From: Thelephora terrestris
Taxonomy: Eukaryota > Basidiomycota > Agaricomycetes > Thelephorales > Thelephoraceae
Reading direction: 5' to 3'
DNA: 64,000 bases
Assembly: GCA_015956445.1 (NCBI GenBank)
Contig: WIUZ02000006.1
Span: 1,612,001-1,676,000 of the forward strand
In this document: positions 19,599 to 32,764 of the stretch, one piece after another
Layout: each line of letters starts with the position of its first letter
How positions within the stretch are numbered: the first letter of the stretch is position 1
Translations under genes and position numbers: made by a program
Notes under the pieces: model-generated
The model's input: only the letters and a program-made list of their open reading frames with translations
What the model was told of the DNA's origin: nothing
The model's database searches: none

Positions 19599-21860
19599 CT
19601 ACCCCGCGATGAGCGAGAGGGCATGCGCGGATCGTGGTTTGATGTCAGACCTAAAAGGCAGCGGTTGACTAGAATATCTTCAGAACAAAGCCCATTCGCT
19701 ACGATCCCGCTCACAGGGTACTCACGTGATTATCCCTGAGGTGAATTTTCCATCCGGAGTGATAGGGTTCCCATCCTCATCCAAACACTTCGAAATGTCG
19801 AACACCGCGAGAGTGCGGGCGATCGTCAAAAACATGATTCGTAAAGCAAAGTGTCGTCCGGGACAGATCCTAATAATATTCGAGTACCGTGAGCGGGTAT
19901 AGGATCAGGCGTTTGTCGTGAATAAAAGAAATACCTTCTACCCCAACCGAACAGTTGAAGCTCGGGGTCCTTCACGTTGGGGTCGATCTGACCATCTTTT
20001 AAGAAACGGCCGGGATTGAAGGTGTGTGCATCAGGATAATCTGACTCGTTGCGGAACATCGCCCTTCTCGATGTTCAACCAGCGGCCAAAAGAGCTTACG
20101 AAGCGGGTAACGTACCATACATTGTCCATGACCGTGGTGCCGGCGGGGAGGAGTTGGCCCTTGTACACATCATCCTCCATCACGCGATGCGCGGAAGCTA
20201 AATCTTCTTCAGCGCGATCCACGTACAATAAGCTTTACAGAAGGACCGTACTGAGAGGGACCGGAGGTCCCCATCGCAAGACCTCCTTCACAAAGGCAGT
20301 GATGTAGGGCAGCTGAGGCTTGTCGGAGAGGTCTGGCAAACGATCCCCACCGATGACTTCGTCCAACTCTTTTTGAGCCATACGAACCATCTCGGGATGG
20401 AGTGTCGCCGCCAGGAAGAACGACTGGAGGGAGGACGCCGTCTTCAAAGAAGGATGGTCAGCAGGGAATGTGAGGCAGACGTGGTTCCACCCACCGTCTC
20501 TTCAGCACCTTGACATGGATCGAGCGTGTTTAATACCGGTTTTCCATGCTCCACGTAATAACAACGCTCACCGAGATATACTGTCCCAGCCACATCACGG
20601 ATCGTCTTTTCATCCACTCCGTCTTCACTGAGCTCTGGAAGTTCCTCAAGGCACGCCGCCGCAAACGAAGGAGTGGTAATAGTGTTCGCCTAGAGTTTGT
20701 TTCAATATAACGCTCGCGAGACAAACGCAGTTCGCGAACGACCTTGAAAGATTCTTTGACGTGTTGAAAAGGAAGGATGATGGATTTTTCGATATTCTCC
20801 TTCGCCTCCCTCGCAAACTTCTGGAAACCAGCCCCAGGGAACCACTCCGGAACGTATTTCACTGCGAAGAAGCAAACGTTGTAAGATCCGTTGAGGATCA
20901 TCACGACCGAGGACACGTACGGATGGGGAGAACATCGACGAGAAAGGCGCCAGGCGCCAGGCCGATATCGATAGCACTCATCGCATCCTCGGAAGCAGAA
21001 TAGAATTTGTCACTCTCAGACTCCACGTTCAACCCGTAAGCAACTGACAGAGCGAGCGACCCATTAAGGCTTCCCGACAGAAGAGGGTGTGGTGAGTCCA
21101 TGACGATGCGAGGGATGAAAGATGGACCAAACGTACAAATGCACATGTTTCAAGAAGCGCTCCGGGGATTCAGAAAGCCGTCGAAGGAAGGCGTTTACCG
21201 CTTTGTCTATATTTTCATCGTATTTGTCTGCGATTGCGACGTTGAAAAACCGGTGGAAGAGTTTGCGGTGGATACGCCAGGTTTCTCCGTAGGGCATCAA
21301 AGTGAAGGACCAGGAGACTCCCATCCTGAAATCAATCGTCGTATATTGCTGCAGTGATTGAAGATATAAAACCCATACAGTTCCGTTACCATAGGAAGTC
21401 GGGGCTGGCAACAGGCGCAGATAAGCACGAAAGTCGAGGAGAGGGCGATCGAAACGCTTGCGTACCCTATCGGCATATATAATTGAGCGCTGTTCCGCCA
21501 GGTCTGCGGCCACGTCACTGTTGCTCAACACGACGAGGTGCGAGCCCATCATATCCAAATGCAAGATGTCCGTATCTGCGATTCCCTCGTGTGAATTAGA
21601 TGCCCCCAAAGCACAACCGCATCTCCTGAAAGTACCGGTCACTCACTGTGCTCTTTAGCCATCTTCGCGAGTCCCTCCCAGATCGGATTCCCCGGGAAGC
21701 CAAGCACGTTTCCTATAATTGGGTACCCTTTCGGACCGGGAGGGTATGGGAGACGCCTCGAAGTCCACTTTCTCCTTGCCAGAGCAAGAGCAATAGCAGT
21801 CGCGACCGCAGCGAAAACTGAAACCGGAAATGGGCCAAGATACTTCACCAGCGTTGACAT
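19599..21860 (-). CDS. cytochrome P450 monooxygenase
   Basis: All 13 exons can be placed with matching phases and GT-AG ends (first 21647-21860, last 19599-19650), giving 511 aa, the normal length. The N-terminus has a membrane anchor ([18 protein letters not shown]) followed by the Pro hinge [14 protein letters not shown]. The C-helix motif is [12 protein letters not shown], the I-helix GGAEETTAS, the K-helix ExxR is KEVLRWGPP, and the PERF-like motif is FNPGRFL. The haem loop FGWGRRICPG, with the ligand Cys, is split by an intron between the two Arg codons. Exon 8 is only 14 nt (20495-20508). The style is that of multicopy basidiomycete P450s acting on small hydrophobic molecules at the ER; the substrate cannot be read. 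No biosynthetic cluster partners are seen nearby. Confidence 0.95.
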
Positions 21861-24800
21861 GGTGGGTAGTCTGAGCAGAGGGTAGATGGCAACGGACAGG
21901 TGATCCCCAGAGCCCGGTTAAGACCCCAGAAGTACCCCGAAATAAGACCGAACAACTGACCACGATTGAGAAGAACCGATGCCTAAACCAGAGGAGAAGC
22001 GTGAAGGGGTGACGATGATCATGACCAAAGAATGCACTCACCCTCGTCGTGCCCTCTCCCTCGAACCAAAAATATACACCGAAACACATTTCATGTACCA
22101 GATATCATTGGTCATTTTGCACGGGTATCATATACATCCCTCGCAAGCATCGCTCCAACTCGGCATGCGAACACTTCCCGAGAAATTGTGCCGACGTTCT
22201 GCAGCCAGAGTCTGTACCCTGCATGCGTTTATCGTTCGGACGCCAGACCGGGGACCCCGGACACTCAGGCGCGTCGAGTCGCGGATTGTGCTGGTTGGTG
22301 TCGACCAGCCACGTTCAAGGTCCTTATGCCGAATCGATCTACTAGATTTAGTCTTCCTGCTCGCCCCCCAGTGATTTCGATTCGTTGAGGATTCTTCTCC
22401 TACCATCATTATCGCGCCTGAACGCCCTCCGACCGCGAAACGCACAACGATCTCAACGCTTCCGCATTCGAGGCCAAGCTTGAATGCCTCTGCTCTCATG
22501 GACAGTTTGAACGCCGGCAAGGCCCATATCCTGTCGCAACTGACCATGTGCCTCCCACATCGGACCAACCTCTGCGTTACTAAGTACTAGAAGCCACGGA
22601 GCCCACACGGAGCACTCTACCTATGCGATTCCGTGACTCTGCAGATGGCTCACAATGTGCTTCTGTGCTCACTTCTGCACACCAGCTTCCTTCATACTTA
22701 CGTTTGTGCAGTGCCAAGATGGAGACTCACCATCCCGCTTCAAGAACCCAGAAAATCACCGGAGGTGATGACTTCGCTCCGCGTTCAATGTGGAAACCGC
22801 TGTTCACCGGTCTTGCGAGAGACACTGAGCATTGGTTAACTTGTAGCTGTCGCGCAGGTTTTCTCTCTCTCGTTGTTCAAGCGGCTCAAGGCGATGAGAC
22901 AAACCAGGTTCACTGACAAAATGGGCCACCCAAGGTGGCTAAACTCTGGGTGCTGTGATGACCGTGAAAGTGCTTGTTGTACGGTACCACTTGTGGGCCC
23001 TACTAAGGTACCCTGTACGGCCCGTCTCTGATATGATAACTTCAAAGGTTTCTGACGATGACCACCTCCAGCAGACACCAGCTCCCTCCGAGAGCGCATA
23101 AGAAGGCATGCAGTCCGTATGTTGGTAGATTTTTCGATCAGTGCCAGGTCGCAACCCTATCATCTAGCGATCGAGCGACACGCTGACCGCGAGAGATTCT
23201 AGCGATGGTCGGGTCGAAGAGAGTTTCTCCTTGGCGTGTCCCCACGTGGGAAGTGAGACTGCTGGACCTGCGGAAGCCGCCATGTCTGTTTCTTGAGCTT
23301 CTTCATTCCCGATTCTGTGTCCCATACGCGCGTTGCAGGCGTCTCTTTCCTGTGTGTACGATAGCAAAAGAATAGATTCAATCTTTCGACCGATCTACAT
23401 GATACAGAGGGGACTATAGCATTGGCCAGAGGCCCACCCGGTGCGGAAACTTAGGTGAGAATGTAGACGGGGCTGAGAACAAAAGCCTCGAGGAAAGGCA
23501 TGCTCGGGGGTAAAGACCACGACCGTCTGGGGGCAGACTTTGATAGAAATAACTCACTGAGCTCTCCGCCGTTTACTGCAAAGAATATGGACCAAAATCG
23601 AAACGAGGCATCTAGGATGGGGATAAACGGAACGGCAAGCGGAGGCCTCGGGCTCTCACAACCGCCGGTTTTGTATCTCTTTGAGCGCATCCTGCCCGTC
23701 GAGATTGACTAGGTGAACAATAAGTAGCCTCGGGCCGATGGGTACCTTCCGCAACTCTCCAGAACTTTGCGGCGTGGCCAGATATCTTTTCGGTGGCTGG
23801 CCGCATCGCTGACCGTGCCAATCGACTTGGTTCCGAGAACCCGACCACAAATTGGGATACTACGCGCAACGCCGTCCATAAGAAGTACTTGAGAATCAAC
23901 CAACCACAAGCCGTTTGACAAACAGTCGGTTAAAAATGACTTAGCCGTTTCTACAGCGTGAGATCCAGCTGAGGGCAACTCGTGGTATGACCGGTGGAGC
24001 TAAACCTGGCGGAACCCGGCCAATTACATGTACACCTCAACGATGTCGAAGAACGCCTATTATAATTCAATCAAAATCTCGGATCTTTCCGACGCGTTTT
24101 TGGAGTGGTGCGCAAAAGTAAGACCAGGCACCTCGGCAGGAGTGTTGAACTTGAGGCGTCGACCGCGAGAACTACATTTTCGAACAACTGAGGGTGCGGA
24201 CAAGCCTGCAGTTCTAAACCTGGGTCTTGGGAGAATACAAGTGGATGTGGTCAGGCCGCCGTCAAGGCTTTGCCGTTTCCAAGCTGTAAGCTGATAACAC
24301 CGTGCAGTCGATGCCGAGTTCGAACGTAAATGGAAAATCCTGTGTTTTTCAAAAAATGAGCCATCGAAGTCCATCAGGAAAGGGAAATCCACTTACTCGA
24401 GCTAAGTTAGCTCGAGGGAAACCAATTCACAGCTGTCATGATTGTACTTAGATCGGGGTTCCGGCGCGATGTGCCAATCATCCGAGTCACAATACTGACT
24501 CGAGGATTTTCTCCCGTCGCGGTACCTTTGACACGCCTCAAGCTTCTTTAATCTCTAGGACTTCCAAATGGTATGCGGTAGCTGTGCCACAATGCCTGTT
24601 GCGTTGTTGGTGGTCTGTAGCAGCCAGAATGAAGTTTGTCATCACTGTGCATGCACTCACAGATCTGGGGCGGATGCAACACGGGTTCGCGAGGCTGGGT
24701 TGACACGTAGGTGCCTTGAGGAAGGTCTCTTCCTGCCCTAAGAATTATTGCGGCTACCGTGGGGTCATAATCATAAACGAAACGTCGAGGTTCACCGGTC

Positions 24801-26271
24801 ACCATCGAGTATCGACGTGGCAATGTAAGCTGTAAACCTCGAGATTTGAGTTGTGGCTCGGTATCCGGCCGGGGGGACTGGGGCTCTAGGCCACCGTTTT
24901 GTTGCAGCGCAGTGTCACCGCAAATGCGAGATTTAATGCTGCGGCTGACGTCACAGGCCATTTTCGAGTCAACAGACCGTTTTCCACAGTCGTTTCGATG
25001 GTATCGTGGCACGGCACCCAACGGTTTGTGGATTGGCCTCCGAATGTATCCAGTTCCTTCGATTTCCGGTCTTTGAGGCCGGCTGTTGGTTAATGGTAGG
25101 GACGCGTTGCAGTTTTCCTGCAAAGGGGGAGGAGTTACGTCGTCACCGGTCACCGTGCATCGTGATGGGATGCCAGTGAGCTCCAACCCCATCAAAATAT
25201 GGACAAAAAACTGAGGTTGTGCCCCGCAGAAAACGGTCTATCGATTTGAAAACAGCTGTGCATTTCACAACTTGAATGAATATTTACAGATATACAAAAA
25301 AGACACAGAGAACCCGACCGCCAGGAACGCCGCGAATTTCGGCCAACTGGGGTCCTGGAGTTGCGGGTATCCATCCAATCATCACCGATCAATTTCCTCC
25401 TTTCCCTCACACAAAACTTTGGTCTTTGACAGACTGCAAGAATTTACGGAGATGTCGCCATATATACCAGGAATGCACACATCTCTGTGACCCCTCCCCT
25501 CTTCCTCTTCCTCCGTCACCCCCTTCTGGCTCCTGCCCCGAACCTCCTCCCTTCCTTCCTCTATGGTCCAAGGCCCTCCGTTTCTGTCCACAGCGCACCC
25601 GTGGATACATTCCTCTAACTCAGAATCTGTCGCATATCCGAGTGTGGTCTGTCCGAACGATGTCCACACCTTGCGCCTCACCATGTGGCGCGTTACTCTC
25701 ATTCGGCCGTCCCCGACGCGGCACCCGCGGATATAGGTGATGGCCGTGATGTTGCTTCTGGGAGGCGGGTAAAATCTCCGGATGACGCTAGTTTACGGCC
25801 GTGGACTCCCTGATTTTTGTCCGGACGGGACCGCAAATTCCATTTTTTTATTCCAGGCCCCCAGGGTCTAGGCGCTAAAATTTGCCGTTGGCGGGACCCA
25901 ACGTTTGTCCGGGCGGCAGGATCAAGCTCACCCCCTATATTCGGGGGTCCTGGAGGTGCAGCAGCCCCGTGTCGCGACTCGTGACCAAGGGCGTGCCCTG
26001 TCCCCCCGAACACTCAGTTCGTTGATGGCTTGCGTGGTTCGACAGATGGCCGGTTTGCAGACACTCGCAGAACCGAACGGGTCCACAGCCTGCGCGCGCT
26101 TTACGTCCCTCTTCGGGCCGTGAGCTCTATGAGGTTTTTCAGCAGACCTGCAGCTTCTTTGGAGGCCCCACCGGCGTCAAGAAAAGAGCAGAAAATAATG
26201 GAACTTGACGAATATAAATTCACCCTTGGAACGAGCACTAGTATCGCTACCCCAAAGCTCAACTTATCAGG
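21861..26271. other. 4.4-kb region without a supportable gene
   Basis: P450 upstream region, then a decayed dispersed repeat (about 22260-23760). The rest (23760-26271) shows only short or antisense open frames. The longest, 24548-25195 on the minus strand (215 codons), has no motif I know. 25740-26010 repeats TTTGTCCGG(A/G)CGG twice. Confidence 0.5.
22260..23760 (+). repeat. second copy of the dispersed repeat hit by element B
   Basis: Left part (22300-22490) resembles 12050-12340, the middle (22490-22760) resembles 18770-19010, and 23460-23530 resembles 19150-19240. It is the uninterrupted counterpart of the site split by element B: CGAGGCC-AAGCTTGAATG stands where copy 1 has CGAGGCCTCAAG and then the element. 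Boundaries are approximate. Confidence 0.55.
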
Positions 26272-27316
26272 ATGACCGTGGAACCTGCTTCTGCAAACTT
26301 TGACGACTGCACTCCCACTCAGTGGTTCATGGTGAGTGTTTTAACCATCTATCCACTTGGCTTTCGTCCTTAGAGTGTAGTATTTGCTCGATTCGGACCC
26401 CATCTCCCCCGAGCAGATGCCCCTCTACGATCCCACCCTCGATTCAGCCCTTTTCTCCACTTCACTCGGCCCCTCACATCTCTACGAAATATTTTCCACG
26501 GAGACTCAGCTGGGTGCGCGATCAACCCATGTCAATAACAGGGGAAAAACCTGCGTCGTTAGTTTCTCACCAAACTCTCCGCCGCCGTCGCCACCCCCAC
26601 CTTCTCCTCAACCCGTAACGTTTGAGCCCCCCAAGTGGCAGGAAATACCACAGCGGCGTTATAATTATGGACGGAAGCAGTGGGATTACAAACCGTCGGA
26701 ACCCATTCTCTTCCAGGTGAACGGTTTTCCGGGAGTGAACGTGGGGGACGCTCTTCGCAACGAGTTTACAGGTCTCGAGGGCCGGGACGACTTGGTGCTA
26801 CGAGATGCGAAAATGGCTTTTTCCTGCCGTATATTGGTACGATTCTCGGGTTGACTTCACTACACGTTGAGAACGATCTGACCACATCTACGTTTTTCAA
26901 GTTCCCCGGATATCCGGGCAACGAATCGCACCAGGTAAGCACGGGGGTTCGCCGGTCCCAGTTGCAAGGCACCGTACGTTGACTCCGATGAGAAAAGATC
27001 TTCACGACGCACTGGAACAAGGAGCGCGACCCGATAACGCGCAGCAAGCTTGCGCATCACGTCGCGAGGAAGCTCGAGCAGTACTTGAACTCGATAAGCG
27101 TGAGTTGGCGTATCCGTGGTGTGAAATCCGGCACTCGTGCGTCTCCTAACACTCGAACCGCAGAGTTCGCACTGCGTCTTGGAAGCGACCGCTGACGGGC
27201 GGTGGGAAATCGGAGAGGGGTTCATGCGCATCGAAAACATGTTCTTGGCGAAGCTCGAACCCGTCTCAAAGGGTTCGTTTCAGCCCCAGGTCTGGGTCAT
27301 CGATCCCGCGGTGTAA
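26272..27316 (+). CDS. hypothetical protein (five exons, ~270 aa)
   Basis: Start ATG at 26272 (MTVEPASANFDDCTPTQW), exon 1 26272-26331. Exon 2 is 26381-26836 (PISPEQMPLYDPTLDSALFS; Pro-rich SPPPPSPQP; ILFQVNGFPGVNVGDALRN). An exon ends at 26934 (FPGYPGNESHQ). Then come exon 26998-27099 (IFTTHWNKERDPITRSKLAH) and last exon 27164-27316 ending in FQPQVWVIDPAV. Junction phases agree. The third exon can start at 26872 or 26902; both keep phase. No membrane or catalytic motif. The last two exons resemble a hypothetical family I have seen in basidiomycete genomes, but I cannot name it. There is no functional context from the neighbours. Confidence 0.7.
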
Positions 27317-28140
27317 AAGATTATCGGGTCGGACCGAATAGATGTACGAATGGGAAACTTGCGTTTGGTGCTTGTGTGTATGTGTGTGTACTGCCGCAAT
27401 AGTCGTTATCTCGCTCCACGTGGTACTTGTACATGTACAAATACGAAGACAGTCTGTTTTCCTGAGATATCCTCGAAAGTTTCACAAGTGACGCCCAAAC
27501 GAGCAGCATGCTTTGGAGGTTTCCTCGTTGACATAGATAACGTGTACAGGACTCTGGCGTACAGGCTGCGAGAACTAGGGAGGTGCAGCCTCCGATTGTT
27601 GTAAATGAGGCCGTGCATATGGGAATGTCACCCAAGCCCTAGGCCGTTTTCCTTACGGCGCTCTATGGTTCGGATAGCCCCCATCTGTTACATATCACTG
27701 GTTCGGTCCGATTGTCGTTGGCCTAATATGCGCAAATGAAGTCCCCGCCTCGGCTCACGGAAAATTGACGGGTTGACCCTGTAACGACCACCGACAGCGA
27801 GACGGTGACCAAGAGAGCACTCGCAAGCGTGAGTTCGAACTCCTCAGTTATTACCAGCCTCGAGAGGCACTCCACCGGATAATCTGCGTTGGGCCGAGCC
27901 AGCCTCGGACCCGGTGAGTTACCAGGTGCATCAGAACAGGTCCGAGTTCTAGGGAAATGTCGCAGTAAAGGGTTGGGTTCCTGAGATTTTGATAGAGGAA
28001 GATTTAGCTAGCATACAATGGGATATAAATATACCTCGTGAAACATATCTGCTCCTGAGCTCTACCACTCCACGGACTACAAAGTGCACGCCTGATATCA
28101 CGGTGGTCAGCACCAGGTCGGAACTTCGATCGGAAAAAGG
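27317..28140. other. intergenic, no gene seen
   Basis: 3' sides of two convergent genes. A GAGTTCGAACTC word at 27832 recalls a tRNA T-arm, but no acceptor stem partner was found. Confidence 0.6.
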
Positions 28141-30382
28141 TCAGCCAGAATGCGCGGCCTTCCACCTTTCCCAACCATCAGGTCCAAATCCCCTCTCACC
28201 CAACGCATCGTCCACGACCTTCATCATCTCAACGACCTTCTCATCCTCCCACCTCTTGCCGACCAGCTGTATCCCAACCGGCAACCCCCCCATCGCATCA
28301 GCATCGTACGCCCACTTTCCCTTGTAAAGCATCTTATCGAGTTCTTTGGAAGAAGGCACGTTACTTCTGGTCGAGAGCCAGTCCTCAGGCAAGGCGTCGA
28401 GTTTCGGATCGACGCGAGTCACGGGTATACTCCCGACGGGACAGTCGAGAATGTTGTAGAAGAGGGCTGCTGTGGCAAGGGCTAGCAAGTATTTGGTAGC
28501 ACTAAATGCGTGAGATCAGTAAAGTCAAAAGGATGAGCCTCATCTAGTCTTACTTATGAATCAAAGCAGGTGAAGCCATCCCTGGACAAATGATTCCGTC
28601 GAAACCCTGAGCGTCCCAGACCTGCCCAAGGTTTTCATAGATTGCTTTGCATATATAAGGGCAACTTACCTTCTCGTGAAATTGGTGAATCCAGGCGTCT
28701 TTCTTGACCTCCCAATTGGTATACTCATACGCGCTCTTTTCAGTAGAAACCTTCCACACACGGGCCAAGACGGGATCTGCCCTCTTCAGGTACCACCACA
28801 CCATCGTATGCAAGAACCCTGTCGGTGCGGATGGGAGGGTGATTTGATTCTTCAACTCGAAAGATGGAACACAAGAAGCTCACCTGGAACGTAGGCAAGT
28901 GCCAGTTCTAGATTTGGGTCCTGGAGAATAAGGTCAGTGCAACTCAAGCAAGAAAAAGCCTTCCATACCGTTGGATCCGGGCCCTTATTCTTGAAGAAAT
29001 CCTTATTCCCAGATGCGGCCGTAAGAGCGATATAGATCTCAGATGCTTTCTCAGCTGCAGTATAAAAAAAGTGAGGACTCTTAGATACATAACGACAAGC
29101 GACCAACATACGCGAAGGGAGTTCGAATTCAATGCACTCGTGTCCCTGCCTTCTAAGCGCTTCAACTGTCTCAGACACAGCACGGCGGCAAGCAGGGGTG
29201 ATTCGAGCCATCCCATCATTGAAGTAATAACCGAACTTCAACTTCTGAGCTAGCTGGACCCCACGATAAAGGACGGGTGCTGAGGAATAGTCTGCAGATT
29301 TCCCGAACACCACACGAGAAGCAAGCTCGACGTCTTGAACGCTTCTTGCCATCGGCCCCAGTACCGTTGTGATACCTTTGAACCCCGGACTTGGGTCTAC
29401 GTCGGGTGCGAATAAGCTATGTGAGTTGAACTGACGTATAAATGGATTGCTTGCCTACTGTTCCCGATATGCTGATTCTACCGGAGCTCGGTTTGAGGCA
29501 ATACAGCCCACAGAAATGTGCTGGGATCCTGACGCTTCCTCCAACGTCGGATCCCCATCCAATAGCGGAACCGCCCATCGCGAGGAGCGCGCCTTCCCCT
29601 CCAGTAGATCCGCCGGGGATGAACTTCGCATTGTATGGATTCTTGGTCACCCCCCACAAGGGATTCGAACATTCGAAGTTCGCCAGTCCTTGGGAGACGT
29701 TGGTTTTGGCCATAGGAACGCCCCCAGCCTCACGTATGTGACGGACAAGCTGAGAGGGGATATGAGAACGACCAAAAGGGCACATTCCTCGACAAGCGCA
29801 CCTCTGCGTCAGCCTGAGCAGGTTTATTCGCCCACTGCGAGAACCCCATTGAAGAGTCGTAGCCTTTGATGTCAACTACCACGGCGTGTCAATGCGATAC
29901 CCAGAGCCTTAAAATCGAACTTCGAGCTCACTGAGATCCTTGAAAGTGATCGGGACACCGTGCAATGGGCCCTTGAGCTCGTTCGTCGCAGCGAAGTGGG
30001 CGTCGAGTTCTCCAGCAATCTTCAGCGCGTCTGCAAACAATACTAAGAAGCCTTCGTGTGAGCACAACATCGGAAAGAGGTAAGAAGGGTCACAGACCTT
30101 CGGTGATGCAATTCGTCTCGTCCTGAGCACGTATGGCCGACTTGATGTAGGCGGTCACAACCTTGGTAGACGTCCATTGACCGTTCTTGATTGCTTGAAC
30201 GATTTGACACGCTGCGATGACGCGTGAATTAAAGGCGAGGACGACGGAGATAGAGACGCACCACTCGACGACACGATGCGTTGGTCCTCTTCGGAGAGCT
30301 CTCTGGTTGTGATAGCGGCAGTCTCATTGATCGCTTCATCCCGCTGGGTGCGTTTCGCGTTGACGACGAGTCTGTAAGCCAT
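28141..30382 (-). CDS. acetamidase-type amidase (amidase signature family)
   Basis: Multi-exon gene on the minus strand, about ten short introns, apparently intact to the TGA at 28141. Start chosen at ATG 30382 (MAYRLVVNAKRTQRDEAI), the place where fungal acetamidases begin their first helix; ITTRELSEEDQ follows. Catalytic residues of the Ser-cisSer-Lys triad are visible: Lys in PMAKTNVSQ, the cis-Ser in GGSTGGEGA, and the nucleophile in GSDVGGSVRIPA (29520-29720). Later motifs are GPMARSV, GFDGIICPGMASPA and GLPVGIQLVGKRWEDEKV. The family hydrolyses small amides to acid and ammonia (AmdS of Aspergillus) in the cytosol; the substrate here is not known. An upstream ATG in another frame could encode a short extra exon. 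Confidence 0.9.
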
Positions 30383-30880
30383 CTCGCCCGGTGAGGACTG
30401 GAGAAGGGGAGACTGAGCCAAACGGCGCTTCTGCCATGCAGAGACAGCGGATGAAATGGACTAGACGCCCACCACCCGCGGCGCTTGTTCACTGCGTTCC
30501 CGGAAGTCTTCCACTTCCTTACAGCGGCTGAATACACTGTGGTCTTATCAGCCTAGGTCTCTCTTGGGCATCCTGCTTGGGAATTGCTTTTTGCTCTCAC
30601 TCTACTTTGGTACTATACAAATTCTCGAGAGCGATGCGACATTTGCTAGATGTCTTCTATGGCCGAAACCTGGGCTCTGGGATTACGGAGCAAAAAGACC
30701 TGCGTAGTCAACGCAGCGTCATGCCCCTCCGGCTTGAGGGGTACCCCTCCTGCAATCTCTCAGAGAGAACTCCTGTTTGCTCTCGAGGATATAAACCAGC
30801 CATCATCCCTCGGTTTTGTCCTCACTGTCTCTTCTGCAACTCTACCCAGCGTCCTCTAGCCGACCCACAACCCGGTCACC
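30383..30880. other. divergent promoter region of the amidase and RRM-like genes
   Basis: About 500 bases between two divergent genes, pyrimidine-rich near the start at 30881; no gene and no clear TATA box. Confidence 0.55.
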
Positions 30881-32764
30881 ATGAATATATTCAACGTCTT
30901 CACCGCGTTTATGGTCGTCCTCATCCAGCTTCTTAAGACCAACGACCACTTCGCCCTGGCTCCCCTGCTCGATGCTCCCGAGTTCGACACCACGTACTCG
31001 GTTTGCTACCTCCTCGTCGCCCCACCTGTCATCCTCACCATCGATCCGTCTCCCCCTGTTCTCGCCCTCCCCTTTGATCTCAACCTCGCACCCCTTCCTC
31101 CTCACACTTTCAAAGGCGCGACTTCGGCTGCTTATGCTTATGGCGAGAACAAATTTCCGGTAGACTGGATGTCCCACTTTTCAGTGGTAATTCTCTCTTT
31201 GCTTCTGGTCCATGTACGTATTTCATGCTCCTCCAACCTTCCACTCACTGACAACGCCATACCCACCAGGAGGCAGTTTCTTGTTTCGTCATCTACACCA
31301 GTGAGTCGAACAACGACATTCATACAACCATAACCTATGTCGCACTGCTAACTTTCTTCCCAGTCACCAGGTTCTATGACGACGCTTCGTCTGCCGCTCA
31401 ACGTTGCCCTCGATCGTGCCCCGTCTCCCCTTCCCCCGTCTCATCCCCGTCTCATCCCCCGTCCGTCACATTCTGGCTTTCTGCAGCCGGTAAGTGGCCT
31501 CCGCTTCATCTCATCCCACGCGGCTGACGAATATTTCACAACAGGCCTATCTCCCGAGTTTGAAGTCATATTCCCCACCATTGAAATCCCCCCCACTCCT
31601 CCGTGCGACTACTCAGACAGAGGTACGTCCCCATCCTCCAATTCCTGACAGTGATTGACCGCATATTGCCACACAGTTATTCTATCTTCCCGCAGTATTT
31701 GCGCTGCCCCAACATCACAACCCTTGGACACCGCCACTCGTTTACCCACTCCCGCCCCAGCCGACATTCCCCACACGCGCTCTACGTCCTCTCGACCGAG
31801 CTTCCACTCCTCCTCTCAGCCAGCATCTTCCACAAAAATCCCTAGATTTGCACCGACCTCCGTCTGGAAGAAGACAATCGGGGATCTCGTGACTAGTAAT
31901 GGAGGCAAGAAAAATGTCACTCGTTCTCCTCCTTCCCAGCCCCCTGCAGCCACCCCCGTCGATATTCCTGCCCCAGTCTCTACTCTGTCCACCACCTCTG
32001 TGGAACACGACACACCGAAGACAATCAAGAGGCTCGACTGGTCCGAAGATGTCGACCAAACTATCTTTGCTTCCGAGAAGTCGGCGGACGCAACGACCAG
32101 TGTGAACGACAGCGAACCGGCTCTCAAACCGACCAGGCCTCAGGTCTTCGAAGAATGCAACTGCCCCCTCGAAAATCCGCGCTTTGAACCCGACAACTGG
32201 AACAAGTTCAAGATCCCGACTTCTTGCCACTCCGGCCGTCCCCCGAACCACTTCTTCGCCCCCCGCGAAACTGACAGCTCCAACCCCTCCACCAGGCTCG
32301 TTGTCGACAACGTTAGCCCGTTCCGTCACCATTCCACGGGGCCGAACGTGGCTTACGCGAACAAAGACGTCGAAGGCCTGTTCTACCCCGCCGGTGCCAA
32401 GAACGTCCGCTGCTTCGACGGTCGGGTCGTCGGAGGTGTTGTCCGATACAACACCTCTTATGCGGTTGTAGACTTTGAGACGGCCGAGGACGCGATGGCC
32501 GCTCTCAAGACGTTCCAGGGTAGGAAGGCGTACCCCGGCAGCTACCACCTTCGCCTCAAGTTTGCCGACGTCAACGATCAGACGTTCGGTAGGAGGATGG
32601 CGGTGTCTATGGGACCTACGGAGAGGAGCGAGGAGGAGAGGAAGGGGCTCGCTGAGCTCTTGGAAGACCTGGACACGGTCGACGTCGACCTGACCAAGGT
32701 CGCTATGCCTCGCCGACCCGGGTTCCTCCTTCCCGCTCGTCCCGTTTTCTCTCCCAGGCCGTAG
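30881..32764 (+). CDS. RRM-like RNA-binding protein
   Basis: Five exons with consistent phases: first 30881 to about 31186; donors and acceptors follow around 31273-31312, 31364-31490, 31546-31621 and 31678-32764. The N-terminal half is Pro/Ser/Thr-rich with no fold. The C-terminal part has LVVDNVSPFRHH, a loop with GLFYPAGAKNVRCF, YNTSYAVVDFETAEDAMAAL and YHLRLKFAD. This is the beta-alpha-beta pattern of an RRM, with the RNP1-like YAVVDF and a shortened RNP2. It is a weak RRM by sequence, and the protein family is not one I can name. Strong antisense open frames across it (31742-32821) are shadows caused by codon composition. Confidence 0.65.

Noticed and set aside
24548-25195. 215-codon minus-strand open frame
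   Set aside because: No motif, no splice context and weak coding character; it may be chance in a decayed repeat region.
27780-27870. tRNA-like GAGTTCGAACTC word
   Set aside because: No acceptor stem or anticodon arm can be folded around it.
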